DNA of 64,000 nt from Bacteroidota bacterium. Lineage in GTDB: Bacteria; Bacteroidota; Bacteroidia; Chitinophagales; Chitinophagaceae. Below, piece after piece: positions 8,580 to 17,698 of the stretch. Location of the stretch: positions 62,001 to 126,000 of the forward strand of contig JAEZGI010000057.1 of NCBI GenBank assembly GCA_023416995.1, written 5' to 3'. The position numbers were made by a program, and so were the translations under genes. Position 1 is the stretch's first letter, and each line of letters begins with the position of its first letter. The notes beneath the pieces were generated by a model, which saw only the letters and a program-made list of their open reading frames with translations, searched no databases and was not told the origin of the DNA.

Positions 8580-9410
8580 ATGGAGATAAGATTTCAGAAT
8601 AGTCCCGCAGAAGTGGCAATAATGGATACCGATGAGCTGCGCGAAAATTTTCTTGCAGATGATCTGGTACAGGAAGGCGGCATCCGGTTTTTATATTCAC
8701 ATTACGATCGTGTTATAATCGGTGGGGCGAAACCAACCGGTGAAGCACTTCAGCTTCAAAATGACCCGGAATTAAGAGCCGACTTTTTCCTGCAAAGAAG
8801 AGAGCTTGGTGTAATCAATGTTGGTGGCCCTGGTGTTATTTCGGTTGATGGTACCCGTTATGAACTGTCAAAACTGGAAGCTTTATATGCCGGGATGGGA
8901 GTGCGCGATGTGCAGTTTGAATCCGTAAACGCGGCGGATCCGGCCGTGTTTTTCCTGATGTCAGCACCTGCACACCAGGCTTATCCTACCCGTAAGATGG
9001 GTAAAGATGAAGCAAGCCCGGCTCATATGGGTGAAATTGAAACTGCTAATAAGAGAACGATTTACAAGTATATTCATGCAGATGGCATTAAGAGTTGCCA
9101 GTTGGTAATGGGTTTAACCGTGCTCGAGAAAGGCAGCGTCTGGAACACCATGCCGGCTCATACACATACGCGACGGATGGAAGCTTATTTTTATTTTGAT
9201 GTAGATGAGCAACACCGCGTATTTCATTTTATGGGCGAGCCATCACAAACCCGCCATGTACTTGTTGCTAATTACAATGCGATCCTGTCGCCACCGTGGT
9301 CCATACATTCTGGTTGCGGTACGTCAAACTATGCTTTTATCTGGGGAATGGCCGGTGAAAACTATAGCTTCACAGATATGGATGCAGTGCCGATACCAGA
9401 AATCAGGTAG
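8580..9410 (+). CDS. kduI: 5-dehydro-4-deoxy-D-glucuronate isomerase (KduI)
   Basis: The protein has 276 residues, against about 278 for the E. coli enzyme. It is a cupin-fold isomerase (EC 5.3.1.17) that converts 5-keto-4-deoxyuronate, the spontaneous product of unsaturated galacturonate or glucuronate, to 2,5-diketo-3-deoxygluconate. The zinc ligands are in place: His194 and His196 (MPAHTHTRRMEAYFYF), Glu201 and His243 (PPWSIHSGCGTSNY), each two residues earlier than in E. coli. It is followed by a strong terminator at 9420, so it ends the NTF2-kduD-kduI operon. Confidence 0.95.
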   Translation: MEIRFQNSPAEVAIMDTDELRENFLADDLVQEGGIRFLYSHYDRVIIGGAKPTGEALQLQNDPELRADFFLQRRELGVINVGGPGVISVDGTRYELSKLEALYAGMGVRDVQFESVNAADPAVFFLMSAPAHQAYPTRKMGKDEASPAHMGEIETANKRTIYKYIHADGIKSCQLVMGLTVLEKGSVWNTMPAHTHTRRMEAYFYFDVDEQHRVFHFMGEPSQTRHVLVANYNAILSPPWSIHSGCGTSNYAFIWGMAGENYSFTDMDAVPIPEIR

Positions 9411-9419
9411 ATAACTTTC

Positions 9420-9447
9420 ATGACCGGTATTCTCGGTCATTTTTTTT
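9420..9447 (+). terminator. Rho-independent terminator after kduI
   Basis: ATGACCG (9420-9426) pairs with CGGTCAT (9434-9440) around a 7-base loop and is followed by T at 9441-9447. It separates the kduD-kduI operon from the glycoside hydrolase pair downstream. Confidence 0.85.
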
Positions 9448-9523
9448 GATGTTGCTTTTAAGCTGCTATACATATTTTCTGTACATTGATAACCAACGAT
9501 TGTAAGAACTTAAAAAAAGAACT

Positions 9524-10672
9524 ATGAACAAGTATCTCTTTTTAATCTGTTCGATGCTTGCGTGTTTCCAGGTATCTGCTCAAAAAACCGGAGGCTTCAA
9601 CGGACTTGAAATGAACATGGGTAACCTGTTTCGTTTATCTGATGCAAAGACCCGTTCGATAAGTCCTGAAAATTTTACGGGTGAACCAGGTAAAGGCGGA
9701 ATGGCAACGCTTGAACAGGGTAATGCACGTAATGCAGCACGCGAGTTAGGGGTAGGATGGAAAGTAAATCCTTATGTTCATATTGAGCCGGGCAAAACAT
9801 TTACGCTGGCAGAAATTGAGGGTCCGGGTGCTGTGCAGCATATCTGGATGACACCTACCGGCAACTGGAAATATTCAATACTAAGATTTTATTGGGATGA
9901 TGAAAAAGAGCCTTCTGTTGAAGTTCCTGTCGGTAACTTTTTTGGAATGGGCTGGAACGAGTTCGCACCATTGAACTCACTGCCTGTGACGGTTAATCCG
10001 GGCAGTGCTTTTAACTGTTACTGGGTTATGCCCTTCAGAAAAAAATGCAGGATAACGATGGAGAATGTCGGCCCCGAACGAATGACATTGTATTACCAGG
10101 TTGATTATACTTTAACACAGGTGCCGGACGATGCGGCATACTTTCATGCCCAGTATCGCAGAAGTAATCCAACCCAGGGTTCCGTTCACACCCTTGTTGA
10201 TGGCATAAAAGGTAAAGGTCATTACGTAGGAACTTATGTTGCCTGGGGTGTTAATAATAACGGCTGGTGGGGTGAAGGTGAAATCAAGTTCTTTATGGAT
10301 GGTGATGATAAATATCCAACGATTATCGGTACCGGAACAGAAGACTATTTCTGCGGTTCGTACAATTTTGAAAATAAAAAGACCAGGCAATACCAGGAGT
10401 TTTCCACTCCTTATGCGGGTCTTCACCAGGTGATAAGACCTGACGGAGTTTATAACTCGCAGCAACGTTTCGGGATGTATCGCTGGCACATAATGGATCC
10501 TGTAAGATTCAACAATGGTCTGAAAATAACCATACAGGATCTTGGATGGCGCAGTGGCGGAAGGTATCTTCCTCAACAGTCCGATATCAGTTCTGTAGTG
10601 TTCTGGTATCAGTCCGAGCCACATAACAACTTCGCAAAACTTCCATCTGCAAACGAACTAGAAGTAAATTGA
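9524..10672 (+). CDS. Secreted GH172 (DUF2961) family glycoside hydrolase
   Basis: The protein has 382 residues with a signal peptide (MNKYLFLICSMLACFQVSAQ). The DUF2961/GH172 core is clear: GPGAVQHIWMT near residue 105, FYWDDEKEPSVEVPVGNFFG, then GEGEIKFFMDGD (Glu251/Glu253) and GTGTEDYFCGSYNF (Glu273), where the family keeps its catalytic glutamates. Characterised GH172 enzymes act on alpha-D-fructofuranosyl or D-arabinofuranosyl linkages; the substrate here cannot be read. It overlaps the following GH43 gene by one base, so the two are translated together. A weaker LacI-like core (CAACGATTG, about 9494-9502) lies just upstream. Confidence 0.88.
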   Translation: MNKYLFLICSMLACFQVSAQKTGGFNGLEMNMGNLFRLSDAKTRSISPENFTGEPGKGGMATLEQGNARNAARELGVGWKVNPYVHIEPGKTFTLAEIEGPGAVQHIWMTPTGNWKYSILRFYWDDEKEPSVEVPVGNFFGMGWNEFAPLNSLPVTVNPGSAFNCYWVMPFRKKCRITMENVGPERMTLYYQVDYTLTQVPDDAAYFHAQYRRSNPTQGSVHTLVDGIKGKGHYVGTYVAWGVNNNGWWGEGEIKFFMDGDDKYPTIIGTGTEDYFCGSYNFENKKTRQYQEFSTPYAGLHQVIRPDGVYNSQQRFGMYRWHIMDPVRFNNGLKITIQDLGWRSGGRYLPQQSDISSVVFWYQSEPHNNFAKLPSANELEVN

Positions 10673-11739
10673 TGCCAGTAATAATATCTTATCGCGGTGT
10701 TGCGGTTTTCCTCGTTGCGCTGGTGGGATTTGTTCCCCTGTCGTGTAACAGATATGCACAACCGAAACATTCACTTGCAGTTTTTACCAATCCCTTATTG
10801 CCCTCAGGACCGGATCCCTGGAACCTGCACAAAGATGGTTTCTACTATTATACTCATACACTTGGTAACCGGCTGGCGATCTGGAAAACCAGGAACCTTG
10901 ATTCCTTGAAACATGCCGAATCGAAGGTTATCTGGCAACCTCCTGAGGGTACCATGTATTCACGTAATATCTGGGCGCCGGAGATTCACTTCATCGATAA
11001 CAAATGGTACGTCTATTTTGCTGCCGATGATGGCCGAAACGAAAATCACCGGATGTATGTACTTGAAAATACTGCTGCTGATCCGATGGATGGCGAATGG
11101 AAGTTAAAGGGTAAGGTAGCTGACGCGGATGATAAATGGGCCATCGACGGATCAGTGTTTTCACATGATGGTGTTATGTACATGGTGTGGTCGGGATGGG
11201 AGGGTGATGTAAACGGTCAGCAGGATCTCTATATCGCAAAAATGGCAAATCCCTGGACCATCTCCGGAAAGCGGGTCAGGATTTCAAGTCCCCGGTTCGA
11301 CTGGGAGCGAAACGGAGAACTTAATGATGCGCAGAACCCGCGGTTTGTATATGTCAATGAAGGGCCACAGTATCTGCGACACGATAAAGATGTATTTATA
11401 ATTTATTCTGCCAGTGGATGCTGGACGGATCATTACGGTCTTGGTATGTTGCGGTTAATGGGAAACAACCTGATGGATTCTGCATCCTGGGTCAAATCAC
11501 CAAATCCCGTATTTGCTTCTGCGCCGGAGAACGGCGTTTATGGTCCTGGTCATAATTCCTTTTTTAAATCACCCGATGGCAGGCAAGATTGGATTCTTTA
11601 TCACGCAAACAGCGAACCCGGACAAGGTTGCGGCCGTTTTCGTTCCCCGCGGGCGCAACGGTTTACCTGGAACAAAGATGGAACTCCCAACTTTGGGAAA
11701 CCTTTAAAACCTGGTGAGCCGATTGAAGCACCACGATAA
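10672..11739 (+). CDS. GH43 family glycoside hydrolase, lipoprotein
   Basis: The protein has 355 residues from the ATG at 10672, which overlaps the previous stop codon by one base; a TTG at 10669 is less likely. A signal sequence ends in a lipobox (VPLSC), so it is probably a surface or periplasmic lipoprotein. The five-bladed propeller of GH43 shows its three acidic residues: Asp in GPDPWNLHKDGFYYY, Asp in WAIDGSVFSHDG and Glu in VNEGPQYL. NIWAPEIHFIDNKWYVYFAAD is typical. GH43 enzymes remove arabinose, xylose or galactose from plant polysaccharides. With GH172 in one operon, an arabinan-type side chain is a plausible target. Confidence 0.9.
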   Translation: MPVIISYRGVAVFLVALVGFVPLSCNRYAQPKHSLAVFTNPLLPSGPDPWNLHKDGFYYYTHTLGNRLAIWKTRNLDSLKHAESKVIWQPPEGTMYSRNIWAPEIHFIDNKWYVYFAADDGRNENHRMYVLENTAADPMDGEWKLKGKVADADDKWAIDGSVFSHDGVMYMVWSGWEGDVNGQQDLYIAKMANPWTISGKRVRISSPRFDWERNGELNDAQNPRFVYVNEGPQYLRHDKDVFIIYSASGCWTDHYGLGMLRLMGNNLMDSASWVKSPNPVFASAPENGVYGPGHNSFFKSPDGRQDWILYHANSEPGQGCGRFRSPRAQRFTWNKDGTPNFGKPLKPGEPIEAPR

Positions 11740-11821
11740 GGAACGCATATAAAAGGAAAAGACGCGCGGCTCAAATACTGTAAATTGCGCCGGCCTTTGT
11801 CCAAATGGATGGGGAAGTATT

Positions 11822-12709
11822 ATGACAGCTCAACCTAATCGTGCGCTCCGGGTATTTTTAGCTGGTTTGGGATTTTCCGTGTTGTGGCCCTCGGCATCGA
11901 CGGCGTCCAAAATAGCCCTTGCAAATTCGCAACCTTTTATTCTTTCGGTAGTGCGATTTTTTATAGGGGGTATCCTCATGCTGGGGATCTCGCATCTGGT
12001 GATGAGAAAACGATTGCCGGCTGGCAAAGAATGGAAGCAACTAGCTATTTATGGCCTCCTGAATATCTCATTATACCTGGGTATCTATATTGTTGCGATG
12101 CAATATGTTTCTGCGGGTCTTGGTTCACTGGCCATTGCTATCAACCCGGTTTTAATAACTATCATCAGCGGAATCATTTTAAAGAAGCCTGTCGGTAAAC
12201 CTGTTTTCATAAGTCTTTTTATTTGTCTTACGGGTGTATTCATTGCTGCCTTGCCCTTGTTCGAAGGTGCACATGCCACACCCGGAGGTATCTTTTTACT
12301 GTTCGTAAGTATGGTAATTTATTCGCTTGGTGTTATTTATTACAGTGAGCGGTCATGGAACGGGTTACATATTCTGACCATCAATGGCTGGCAAACCCTG
12401 ATGGGTGGGCTCTTCCTGCTGCCCTTTGCGATTATAACTTATAAACCCGGCGCAAATCATTACAATCATGACTTCTGGTTTTCGGTGCTCTGGCTGGCAG
12501 TGGCAGTTTCAATTGCTGCCGTGCAGCTCTGGTTATACCTGCTGCGTGATAATCCGGTAAAGGCATCGTTCTGGCTTTTTTTCTGTCCTATCGCGGGTTT
12601 TTTAATAGCCTGGGCACTGGTGGGTGAGCCCATAACCTTGTTTACAATCACCGGTATGGCGCTGGTAATATTGGGCCTCTATCTTGTGCAGAGGCGAAAA
12701 ACTCCCTGA
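11822..12709 (+). CDS. EamA/DMT superfamily transporter
   Basis: The protein has 295 residues with ten predicted membrane helices arranged as two EamA repeats. The first begins VLWPSASTASKIALANSQPFILSVVRFFIGG. The second ends in SFWLFFCPIAGFLIAWALVGEPITLFTITGMALVILGLYLV, the usual EamA tail. DMT proteins export amino acids, nucleosides or other metabolites at the inner membrane. The substrate is unknown. The gene appears to stand alone; it is 82 bases after the GH43 gene, and nothing shows it belongs to that operon. Confidence 0.9.
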   Translation: MTAQPNRALRVFLAGLGFSVLWPSASTASKIALANSQPFILSVVRFFIGGILMLGISHLVMRKRLPAGKEWKQLAIYGLLNISLYLGIYIVAMQYVSAGLGSLAIAINPVLITIISGIILKKPVGKPVFISLFICLTGVFIAALPLFEGAHATPGGIFLLFVSMVIYSLGVIYYSERSWNGLHILTINGWQTLMGGLFLLPFAIITYKPGANHYNHDFWFSVLWLAVAVSIAAVQLWLYLLRDNPVKASFWLFFCPIAGFLIAWALVGEPITLFTITGMALVILGLYLVQRRKTP

Positions 12710-12813
12710 TCATTGTATTTTAACCGTTCAATGCCATGGCAACAACGAGAAAATCGGTAAATTTCGCCGTTTTAAGACTGGATTAATTAAGTGATTTAAC
12801 CTGATTTATAAAG

Positions 12814-15228
12814 ATGAAAGTTATTGGTGTGTTCAAAGCATTTTTATTCCTGCTGCTTATTAGTACGGCCGGTACCGTATACGGCCAGCGTTTCGACTCA
12901 TTACTGACTACACTCGACGCTAAATACCCGCAGGAGAAATTATATCTCCAGTTTGACAAAGCCTCTTACAATCCAGGGGAAACGATCTGGTTCAAAGCAT
13001 ATCTTTTTTCTAATAACCTGCTATCGGCAATCAGCAAAAATGTTTATACAGAGTTGTTGGATCAGCAGGGTAAAGTACTGCAGCGCAAGGTAGCACCTGT
13101 CATAAACGGAGGTGCTGCGGCCGCCTTTGATTTGCCTACCGATCTGGATGTGCCGATGCTTTACGTGCGTTCTTACACCAGATGGATGCTCAATTTTGAT
13201 TCGGCATTTCTGTATACAAAAGCGATCCCCATCTTAAGCACCAAAACTCCGGCAAAGGCCGCCGGTTTGTTGCCAAAAAATCTTCTTGAGTTTTTCCCTG
13301 AAGGCGGTGACCTGGTGCAGGGACTCGATTCGAGACTCGCTTTCAAAGCAACCGATGCCGCGGGTTTACCCTATGCAGTTCAGGGCGACATAGTAAATTC
13401 AAAAGGCGCGAAAGTACTTTCTTTCAAGTCGGCACATGATGGAATGGGCGTATTTAATTTCACTCCCGCCCCTGGCGAAAGTTATAAAGCGGTCTGGAAC
13501 GATGCTGCTGGTAAACCGCAGCAAACACCCTTACCTGTCGCAGCAAAATCAGGAATTGTATTAGAGTCAAGAAAGGTAGGAAATGGTATTGCTTTTTCTG
13601 TGAAACGCACCGAGCAGGCAGCACAATCAATATCCTCTGTGTACATCGTCGCACAAATGCAACAACAATTGTTGTATCGCGCAAAAGCCAGTTTACAGAA
13701 AAGCCCGGTTGTGAGCGGTATGATACCATTACAGAACATACCCGCGGGAATTGTTCAGGTTACCGTGTTTACTGAAAAGGAAGAACCGCTGGCTGAACGT
13801 CTTGTATTTGTAAACACACAGGATTACTACTTTATCACTGATCTTAATATACCACTGAAAGGAACCGGCAAACGCGGCCGTAATGTTATCCAGATAGATG
13901 TGCCGGATACGATTTCCTGTAATTTATCGGTTGCCATCACCGATGCCGGTGTAAATCCGGCAACACCTGGTGAAGCTGATATTTTTTCTTCGGTATTACT
14001 TACCAGCGATATCAAAGGATACGTACATAACCCTGCTTATTATTTTTCGAGTGAAGCAGACTCAGTATTACAACATCTGGACCTTGTTATGATGACAAAC
14101 GGCTGGCGCCGCTTTCGCTGGGAGGATGCGCTGGCAGGACGTTTCCCGAATATTGTGCATATGCCTGAAGACTATCTTTCAATTGAAGGAAAAGTAAATG
14201 GTCTTACAAAAACCGAATTGACTCAAAAAGAAATAACTGGCATACTTACCCTTGATAATGGTAGTCAGCAGATACTAAACATCCCTGTTACCCAGGATGG
14301 TAAGTTTAGTATTCCCGGGATGTTTTTTTACGACACTGCGAAACTATATTACCAGTTTAACAACGATAAAAACCGCATTTTATCAAGCAAGGCGCTGATT
14401 GATATCCGGAACAATTTCATCCCAAAGGCTAATGTCTGGAAACCAGATGCAGGTTGGATCGCAAAAATACAACGACCCGATACTGCTGTTATCGGAAAGA
14501 ATAAGTTTATGGCTGAACGCACGCTTACTTCAATGGAAGATCAACGTCGCATACAAACACTTGAATCGGTTGAAGTAGTGGCCAAACAAAAAAGTAAAAA
14601 AGATCTGATGGACGAAGAATACACTTCGGGTCTTTTCAGAGGAGGGGATGGGTATACATTTATAACGGATGATGATCCTTTTGCCCGTAGTGCGATGAGC
14701 GTATTACAATATCTCCAGGGGAAGGTGCCTGGCTTACAGATCACAGGAAGCGGAACCCAGATGTCGATGTCATGGCGCGGGGGAAGTCCTTCTTTGTATC
14801 TGAATGAAATGATTGGCGATTTAAATCTTGTGCAGAATACTCCCATGACGGATGTGGCGATGATTAAAGTTTTCCGGCCACCGTTTATGGGTGGATTTGG
14901 TGGTGGCGCCGGTGGTGCAATTGCAGTGTATACCAAAAAAGGTGCAGCAGCAAACGAAAATGTGAAGGGGCTCGATTTTGCAAGGATACCCGGCTATACA
15001 CCTCCCAAACAATTTTACTCACCTGATTATTCAAAAGTTGATCCTTCACACAGTGCGGACGATTTCCGAACTACACTGTATTGGAATCCGTTTGTAATTA
15101 CGGATGCAAATACAAGACGATTATTGTTTACATTCTATAACAACGATGTGTCAAAAAAACTTCGTGTGGTTATTGAAGGCGTTAACATAGAAGGTAAACT
15201 CACACGAATCGAGAAAACGATTGAATAA
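12814..15228 (+). CDS. MG2-like plus TonB-plug domain protein
   Basis: The protein has 804 residues with a signal peptide ending near VYGQ. Residues about 38-130 (EKLYLQFDKASYNPGETIWFKAYLF) form an alpha-2-macroglobulin MG2-like domain. The middle is made of Ig-like strands. Residues about 625-705 (SVLQYLQGKVPGLQI, then GGFGGGAGGAIAVYTKKG) form a TonB-dependent receptor plug domain, but no beta-barrel follows. This large secreted protein type is widespread in Bacteroidota; its role is not established and may be envelope-associated. It has no obvious partner gene. TAAATTTC at 12758 is a near match to the -7 element. Confidence 0.8.
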   Translation: MKVIGVFKAFLFLLLISTAGTVYGQRFDSLLTTLDAKYPQEKLYLQFDKASYNPGETIWFKAYLFSNNLLSAISKNVYTELLDQQGKVLQRKVAPVINGGAAAAFDLPTDLDVPMLYVRSYTRWMLNFDSAFLYTKAIPILSTKTPAKAAGLLPKNLLEFFPEGGDLVQGLDSRLAFKATDAAGLPYAVQGDIVNSKGAKVLSFKSAHDGMGVFNFTPAPGESYKAVWNDAAGKPQQTPLPVAAKSGIVLESRKVGNGIAFSVKRTEQAAQSISSVYIVAQMQQQLLYRAKASLQKSPVVSGMIPLQNIPAGIVQVTVFTEKEEPLAERLVFVNTQDYYFITDLNIPLKGTGKRGRNVIQIDVPDTISCNLSVAITDAGVNPATPGEADIFSSVLLTSDIKGYVHNPAYYFSSEADSVLQHLDLVMMTNGWRRFRWEDALAGRFPNIVHMPEDYLSIEGKVNGLTKTELTQKEITGILTLDNGSQQILNIPVTQDGKFSIPGMFFYDTAKLYYQFNNDKNRILSSKALIDIRNNFIPKANVWKPDAGWIAKIQRPDTAVIGKNKFMAERTLTSMEDQRRIQTLESVEVVAKQKSKKDLMDEEYTSGLFRGGDGYTFITDDDPFARSAMSVLQYLQGKVPGLQITGSGTQMSMSWRGGSPSLYLNEMIGDLNLVQNTPMTDVAMIKVFRPPFMGGFGGGAGGAIAVYTKKGAAANENVKGLDFARIPGYTPPKQFYSPDYSKVDPSHSADDFRTTLYWNPFVITDANTRRLLFTFYNNDVSKKLRVVIEGVNIEGKLTRIEKTIE

Positions 15229-15271
15229 TTAACAGTATTTAACAGTTCACTATAACTATGCATTAACAAAC

Positions 15272-15302
15272 TTTGACGATCCGTTGCGTTCCAATAGGTA
15301 TA
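15272..15302 (+). promoter_or_regulatory. Possible promoter of the lipoprotein at 15316
   Basis: TTTG (15272-15275) and TAGGTATA (15295-15302) stand 19 bases apart and resemble the Bacteroidota -33 and -7 elements, with two mismatches in the second. Confidence 0.35.
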
Positions 15303-15315
15303 AAAGCACATCACC

Positions 15316-15681
15316 ATGAAAAATTTATACTTATTACTTATCGTCACCGGGGTTGTTTTTGCTTCCTGCTCAAAGTCTGACTATTATGATCGTGGTCCTG
15401 ATCCTGACTATTGGATGCGCACACATGAAAAAGGAACAGTAGCATATGTTGATTACTTCACGGGAAATTATATTGTTGACACTTACAATGGTTATGCTGT
15501 TGTTGAACTTTGGGGCAGTGTGGCTCCGCGCGAATACGACAGGGAGTATGGCAACTTTTCTAACCGTGGTCTTCAAACGATTTATAACCGCGGTGGTGGC
15601 TACTTCACAGAAGGCCGCGTGATTGACTCATGGCTCACCTGGTCGCAGGCTATGTACCTGCTGGATGATATCAGCCAGTAA
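15316..15681 (+). CDS. Small lipoprotein of unknown function
   Basis: The protein has 121 residues. It starts MKNLYLLLIVTGVVFASCSK, a signal sequence with lipobox VFASC, so it should be a lipoprotein. The mature part is rich in Tyr, Asp and Gly and holds repeated Tyr-containing motifs (YYDRGPDPDYW, EYDREYG, GGGYFTEG), with no domain I recognise. A terminator follows at 15707, so it is a single-gene transcript. Confidence 0.75.
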   Translation: MKNLYLLLIVTGVVFASCSKSDYYDRGPDPDYWMRTHEKGTVAYVDYFTGNYIVDTYNGYAVVELWGSVAPREYDREYGNFSNRGLQTIYNRGGGYFTEGRVIDSWLTWSQAMYLLDDISQ

Positions 15682-15706
15682 TTGTTTTCGATAAATAAAA
15701 TTCAAT

Positions 15707-15740
15707 GGGAAACTGTTTAAACAATGGTTTCCCGTTTTTA
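15707..15740 (+). terminator. Rho-independent terminator
   Basis: GGGAAAC (15707-15713) pairs with GTTTCCC (15727-15733); T at 15735-15739 follow. It ends the lipoprotein gene at 15316. Confidence 0.8.
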
Positions 15741-15872
15741 TTTGTTTAACGGTCGTTTTTTTGCGAATTATAAAACGGTAAAAAGGTTGGTTACCGCAAT
15801 GATCTTCGGGCTAATATCTTTAAATTTATACACCGGTGGTGCCTTTCAGTTTGAACAAGTGCATCATCGCAC

Positions 15873-16820
15873 ATGCTTATGAAAATTTATATTGAAACCA
15901 GACTTACCGACCCATTGAAACTTGCGATCCGTGAAACTGCTCACCGATACGAATGTATATTTCATGATGAACTGCAAAACGAAGATGAACGCAGGGCTGC
16001 GATTGCTGATGCAGATATAATTTTCGGGAACATTAAGTCGCCGGAATTATTGGATACAGCTCCCCGGCTTCAATGGATACAGTTTGCCTCAGCAGGTTTC
16101 GACGCATATCGTGGGTTAAGAACCCGTGCTATTGCAACAAATATGCGGGATTATTTTTCCGAACCCTGCGCAGAAACCATTGTTGCAGGCATACTTGCAT
16201 TGTATCGTGGTATTCATGAGTTTGCCCTGCTCAAACAGCAGCAAACATGGGTTGGTCATGATGTACGAACCAACCTGTTTATGCTAAATAAACGCAGTGT
16301 GATCATACTTGGTGCCGGCGCTATTGGCAAACGTTTAGCCAAATTATTATCTGGTTTTGACTGCCAGGTAATTTTTTTCGCGAGAAGTTCTCCGCTTGCA
16401 ATAATCAATACAACTGATGAATTGCTGCAGGCGGCTTCCGGTGCAGATGTGATCATCGGGGCTTTGCCAGGCACTGCGGAAACAAAAGGACTCTTCACCA
16501 ATGCTATGATTGATGCGATGCGTGCGAATGCTATTTTTTGCAACGTTGGAAGGGGCAACCTGCTTGAAGATGAAACCCATCTTATCCGTGCCCTGAATGA
16601 ACGCAAAATTGCCGGTGCCGTACTTGATGTTACTGCGGAAGAACCGCTGCCGCCCGGGCATCCGCTGTGGACCACACCTAACACTATCCTTACCCAACAT
16701 TCAGGCGGTGGTAACCTTACAGAATTGCAGGGTATAGTAGCTTTGTTTTTAACTAATCTTAAGAATCTCGAGGCGGGGCGACCTTTGATGAACCGCATCG
16801 AACTAAACAAAGGGTATTAA
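15873..16820 (+). CDS. D-isomer-specific 2-hydroxyacid dehydrogenase
   Basis: The protein has 315 residues with the two-domain D-2-hydroxyacid dehydrogenase layout. The Rossmann motif LGAGAIGKRLAKLL lies near residue 146, and NVGRGNLLEDETHLIRAL near 226 is the family signature. A late catalytic His is in TQHSGGGNL. Family members reduce 2-keto acids with NADH or NADPH. The specific substrate is unknown. The start may be Met1 or Met3 (ATGCTTATG). It is likely a single-gene transcript. Confidence 0.88.
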   Translation: MLMKIYIETRLTDPLKLAIRETAHRYECIFHDELQNEDERRAAIADADIIFGNIKSPELLDTAPRLQWIQFASAGFDAYRGLRTRAIATNMRDYFSEPCAETIVAGILALYRGIHEFALLKQQQTWVGHDVRTNLFMLNKRSVIILGAGAIGKRLAKLLSGFDCQVIFFARSSPLAIINTTDELLQAASGADVIIGALPGTAETKGLFTNAMIDAMRANAIFCNVGRGNLLEDETHLIRALNERKIAGAVLDVTAEEPLPPGHPLWTTPNTILTQHSGGGNLTELQGIVALFLTNLKNLEAGRPLMNRIELNKGY

Positions 16821-16878
16821 GCAGGCTAAAGCGCAGTTACAGTTGATCGTCGCTCTTCCCACGTGAATTGCCGGTCCT

Positions 16879-17283
16879 CTATTTTACTTGTGTATATGTT
16901 TCGATAGCCGAGGCAATCGCCGCTGCGAGTTCGCGATAGGTGGTTGGTTTGGAAATATATTTTTTCGCCCCCGCAATCCTGGCCATCTCGATATCCAACG
17001 GATCATCCGAATCAGAAAGAATAATGATGGGGATCGAGCGAAGTGCCGGGTTGAGCCTTAGTTGGTTCATAAACTGGAACCCATTGAGCCCGTCCATTTT
17101 CAGGTCAAGAAAAATAATATCCGGGGAAATCCGGCCCGACTGCAGACTTTCCAGCGCTTCGCCGGCGTTTTCGAGCGTTTCGCAGGCGAAAAGTTCTTCG
17201 AGCCCCGCCAGTGCCAGCAGAAAAATCTCCTGGTCGTCAAGGTCATCTTCTATGAGTAATATGTGTGTGATGATGTTTTCCAT
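16879..17283 (-). CDS. Single-domain response regulator
   Basis: The protein has 134 residues and consists only of a receiver domain: acidic pocket IEDDLDD, phospho-acceptor Asp60 (FLDLKMDGLNG), a switch Ser in IILSDSDDP and Lys in ISKPTT. It has no output domain, like the Rcp1/CheY-type regulators that pair with phytochrome-like kinases in Bacteroidota. I chose the ATG at 17283 over the one at 17301 because a perfect -7 element (TACCTTTG on the minus strand, 17303-17310) would place the transcript start near 17296, downstream of the longer start. Confidence 0.88.
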   Translation of the reverse strand: MENIITHILLIEDDLDDQEIFLLALAGLEELFACETLENAGEALESLQSGRISPDIIFLDLKMDGLNGFQFMNQLRLNPALRSIPIIILSDSDDPLDIEMARIAGAKKYISKPTTYRELAAAIASAIETYTQVK

Positions 17284-17302
17284 TTCCCCCGGTTCAGTCA
17301 CG

Positions 17303-17310
17303 CAAAGGTA
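17303..17310 (-). promoter_or_regulatory. -7 promoter element of the response regulator gene
   Basis: TACCTTTG on the minus strand is a perfect TAnnTTTG match 19 bases before the ATG at 17283. No convincing -33 element was found at the usual distance. It decides the start of the regulator gene. Confidence 0.55.
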
Positions 17311-17397
17311 GGAGCAAAATCAACCCAAAGGGCACGAGTTAGATTTCCTTTTCTCATTAAAATACGATAGATTGCCAACTATAAACTGAGAGTAAGT

Positions 17398-17697
17398 ATG
17401 GAGGATTCATTTGCACCATCATCGCCGAGTAAAGTGACGACAGTCCATATTCTTGATGATGGCCAGATTGTAGGGTCGTTGCAGGAGTTTCAGTTAGTGG
17501 AAGATCGTTTTGCATGGGTATCCCGTACCGACATGATCTCAAGACTACTCACCTTAAGAAGGGTCACCGACCCCGAGAAAAAATCTGTTATTGCGATTTA
17601 TGAACAGGGAAGGGTGATTAAAGAATTTGTAAATCTCGACGAGCATTTTCCCATTGCCGCTATTCTCAATGCGGGCGAAGTGCCGGAATCAAAATAG
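17398..17697 (+). CDS. Hypothetical protein, 99 residues
   Basis: I do not recognise this protein. It is soluble, with predicted strands (TTVHILDDGQIVGSLQEFQLV, KSVIAIYEQGRVIKEFVNL) and no signal peptide. It is divergent from the response regulator, with 114 bases between the two starts, and ends one base before the convergent endonuclease-like gene. The good fit between neighbours argues that it is real. The function is unknown. Confidence 0.65.
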   Translation: MEDSFAPSSPSKVTTVHILDDGQIVGSLQEFQLVEDRFAWVSRTDMISRLLTLRRVTDPEKKSVIAIYEQGRVIKEFVNLDEHFPIAAILNAGEVPESK

Positions 17698-17698
17698 A

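Noticed and set aside
16256..16810. Minus-strand ORF of 184 residues
   Set aside because: It lies wholly inside the D-2-hydroxyacid dehydrogenase gene, whose motifs are clear.
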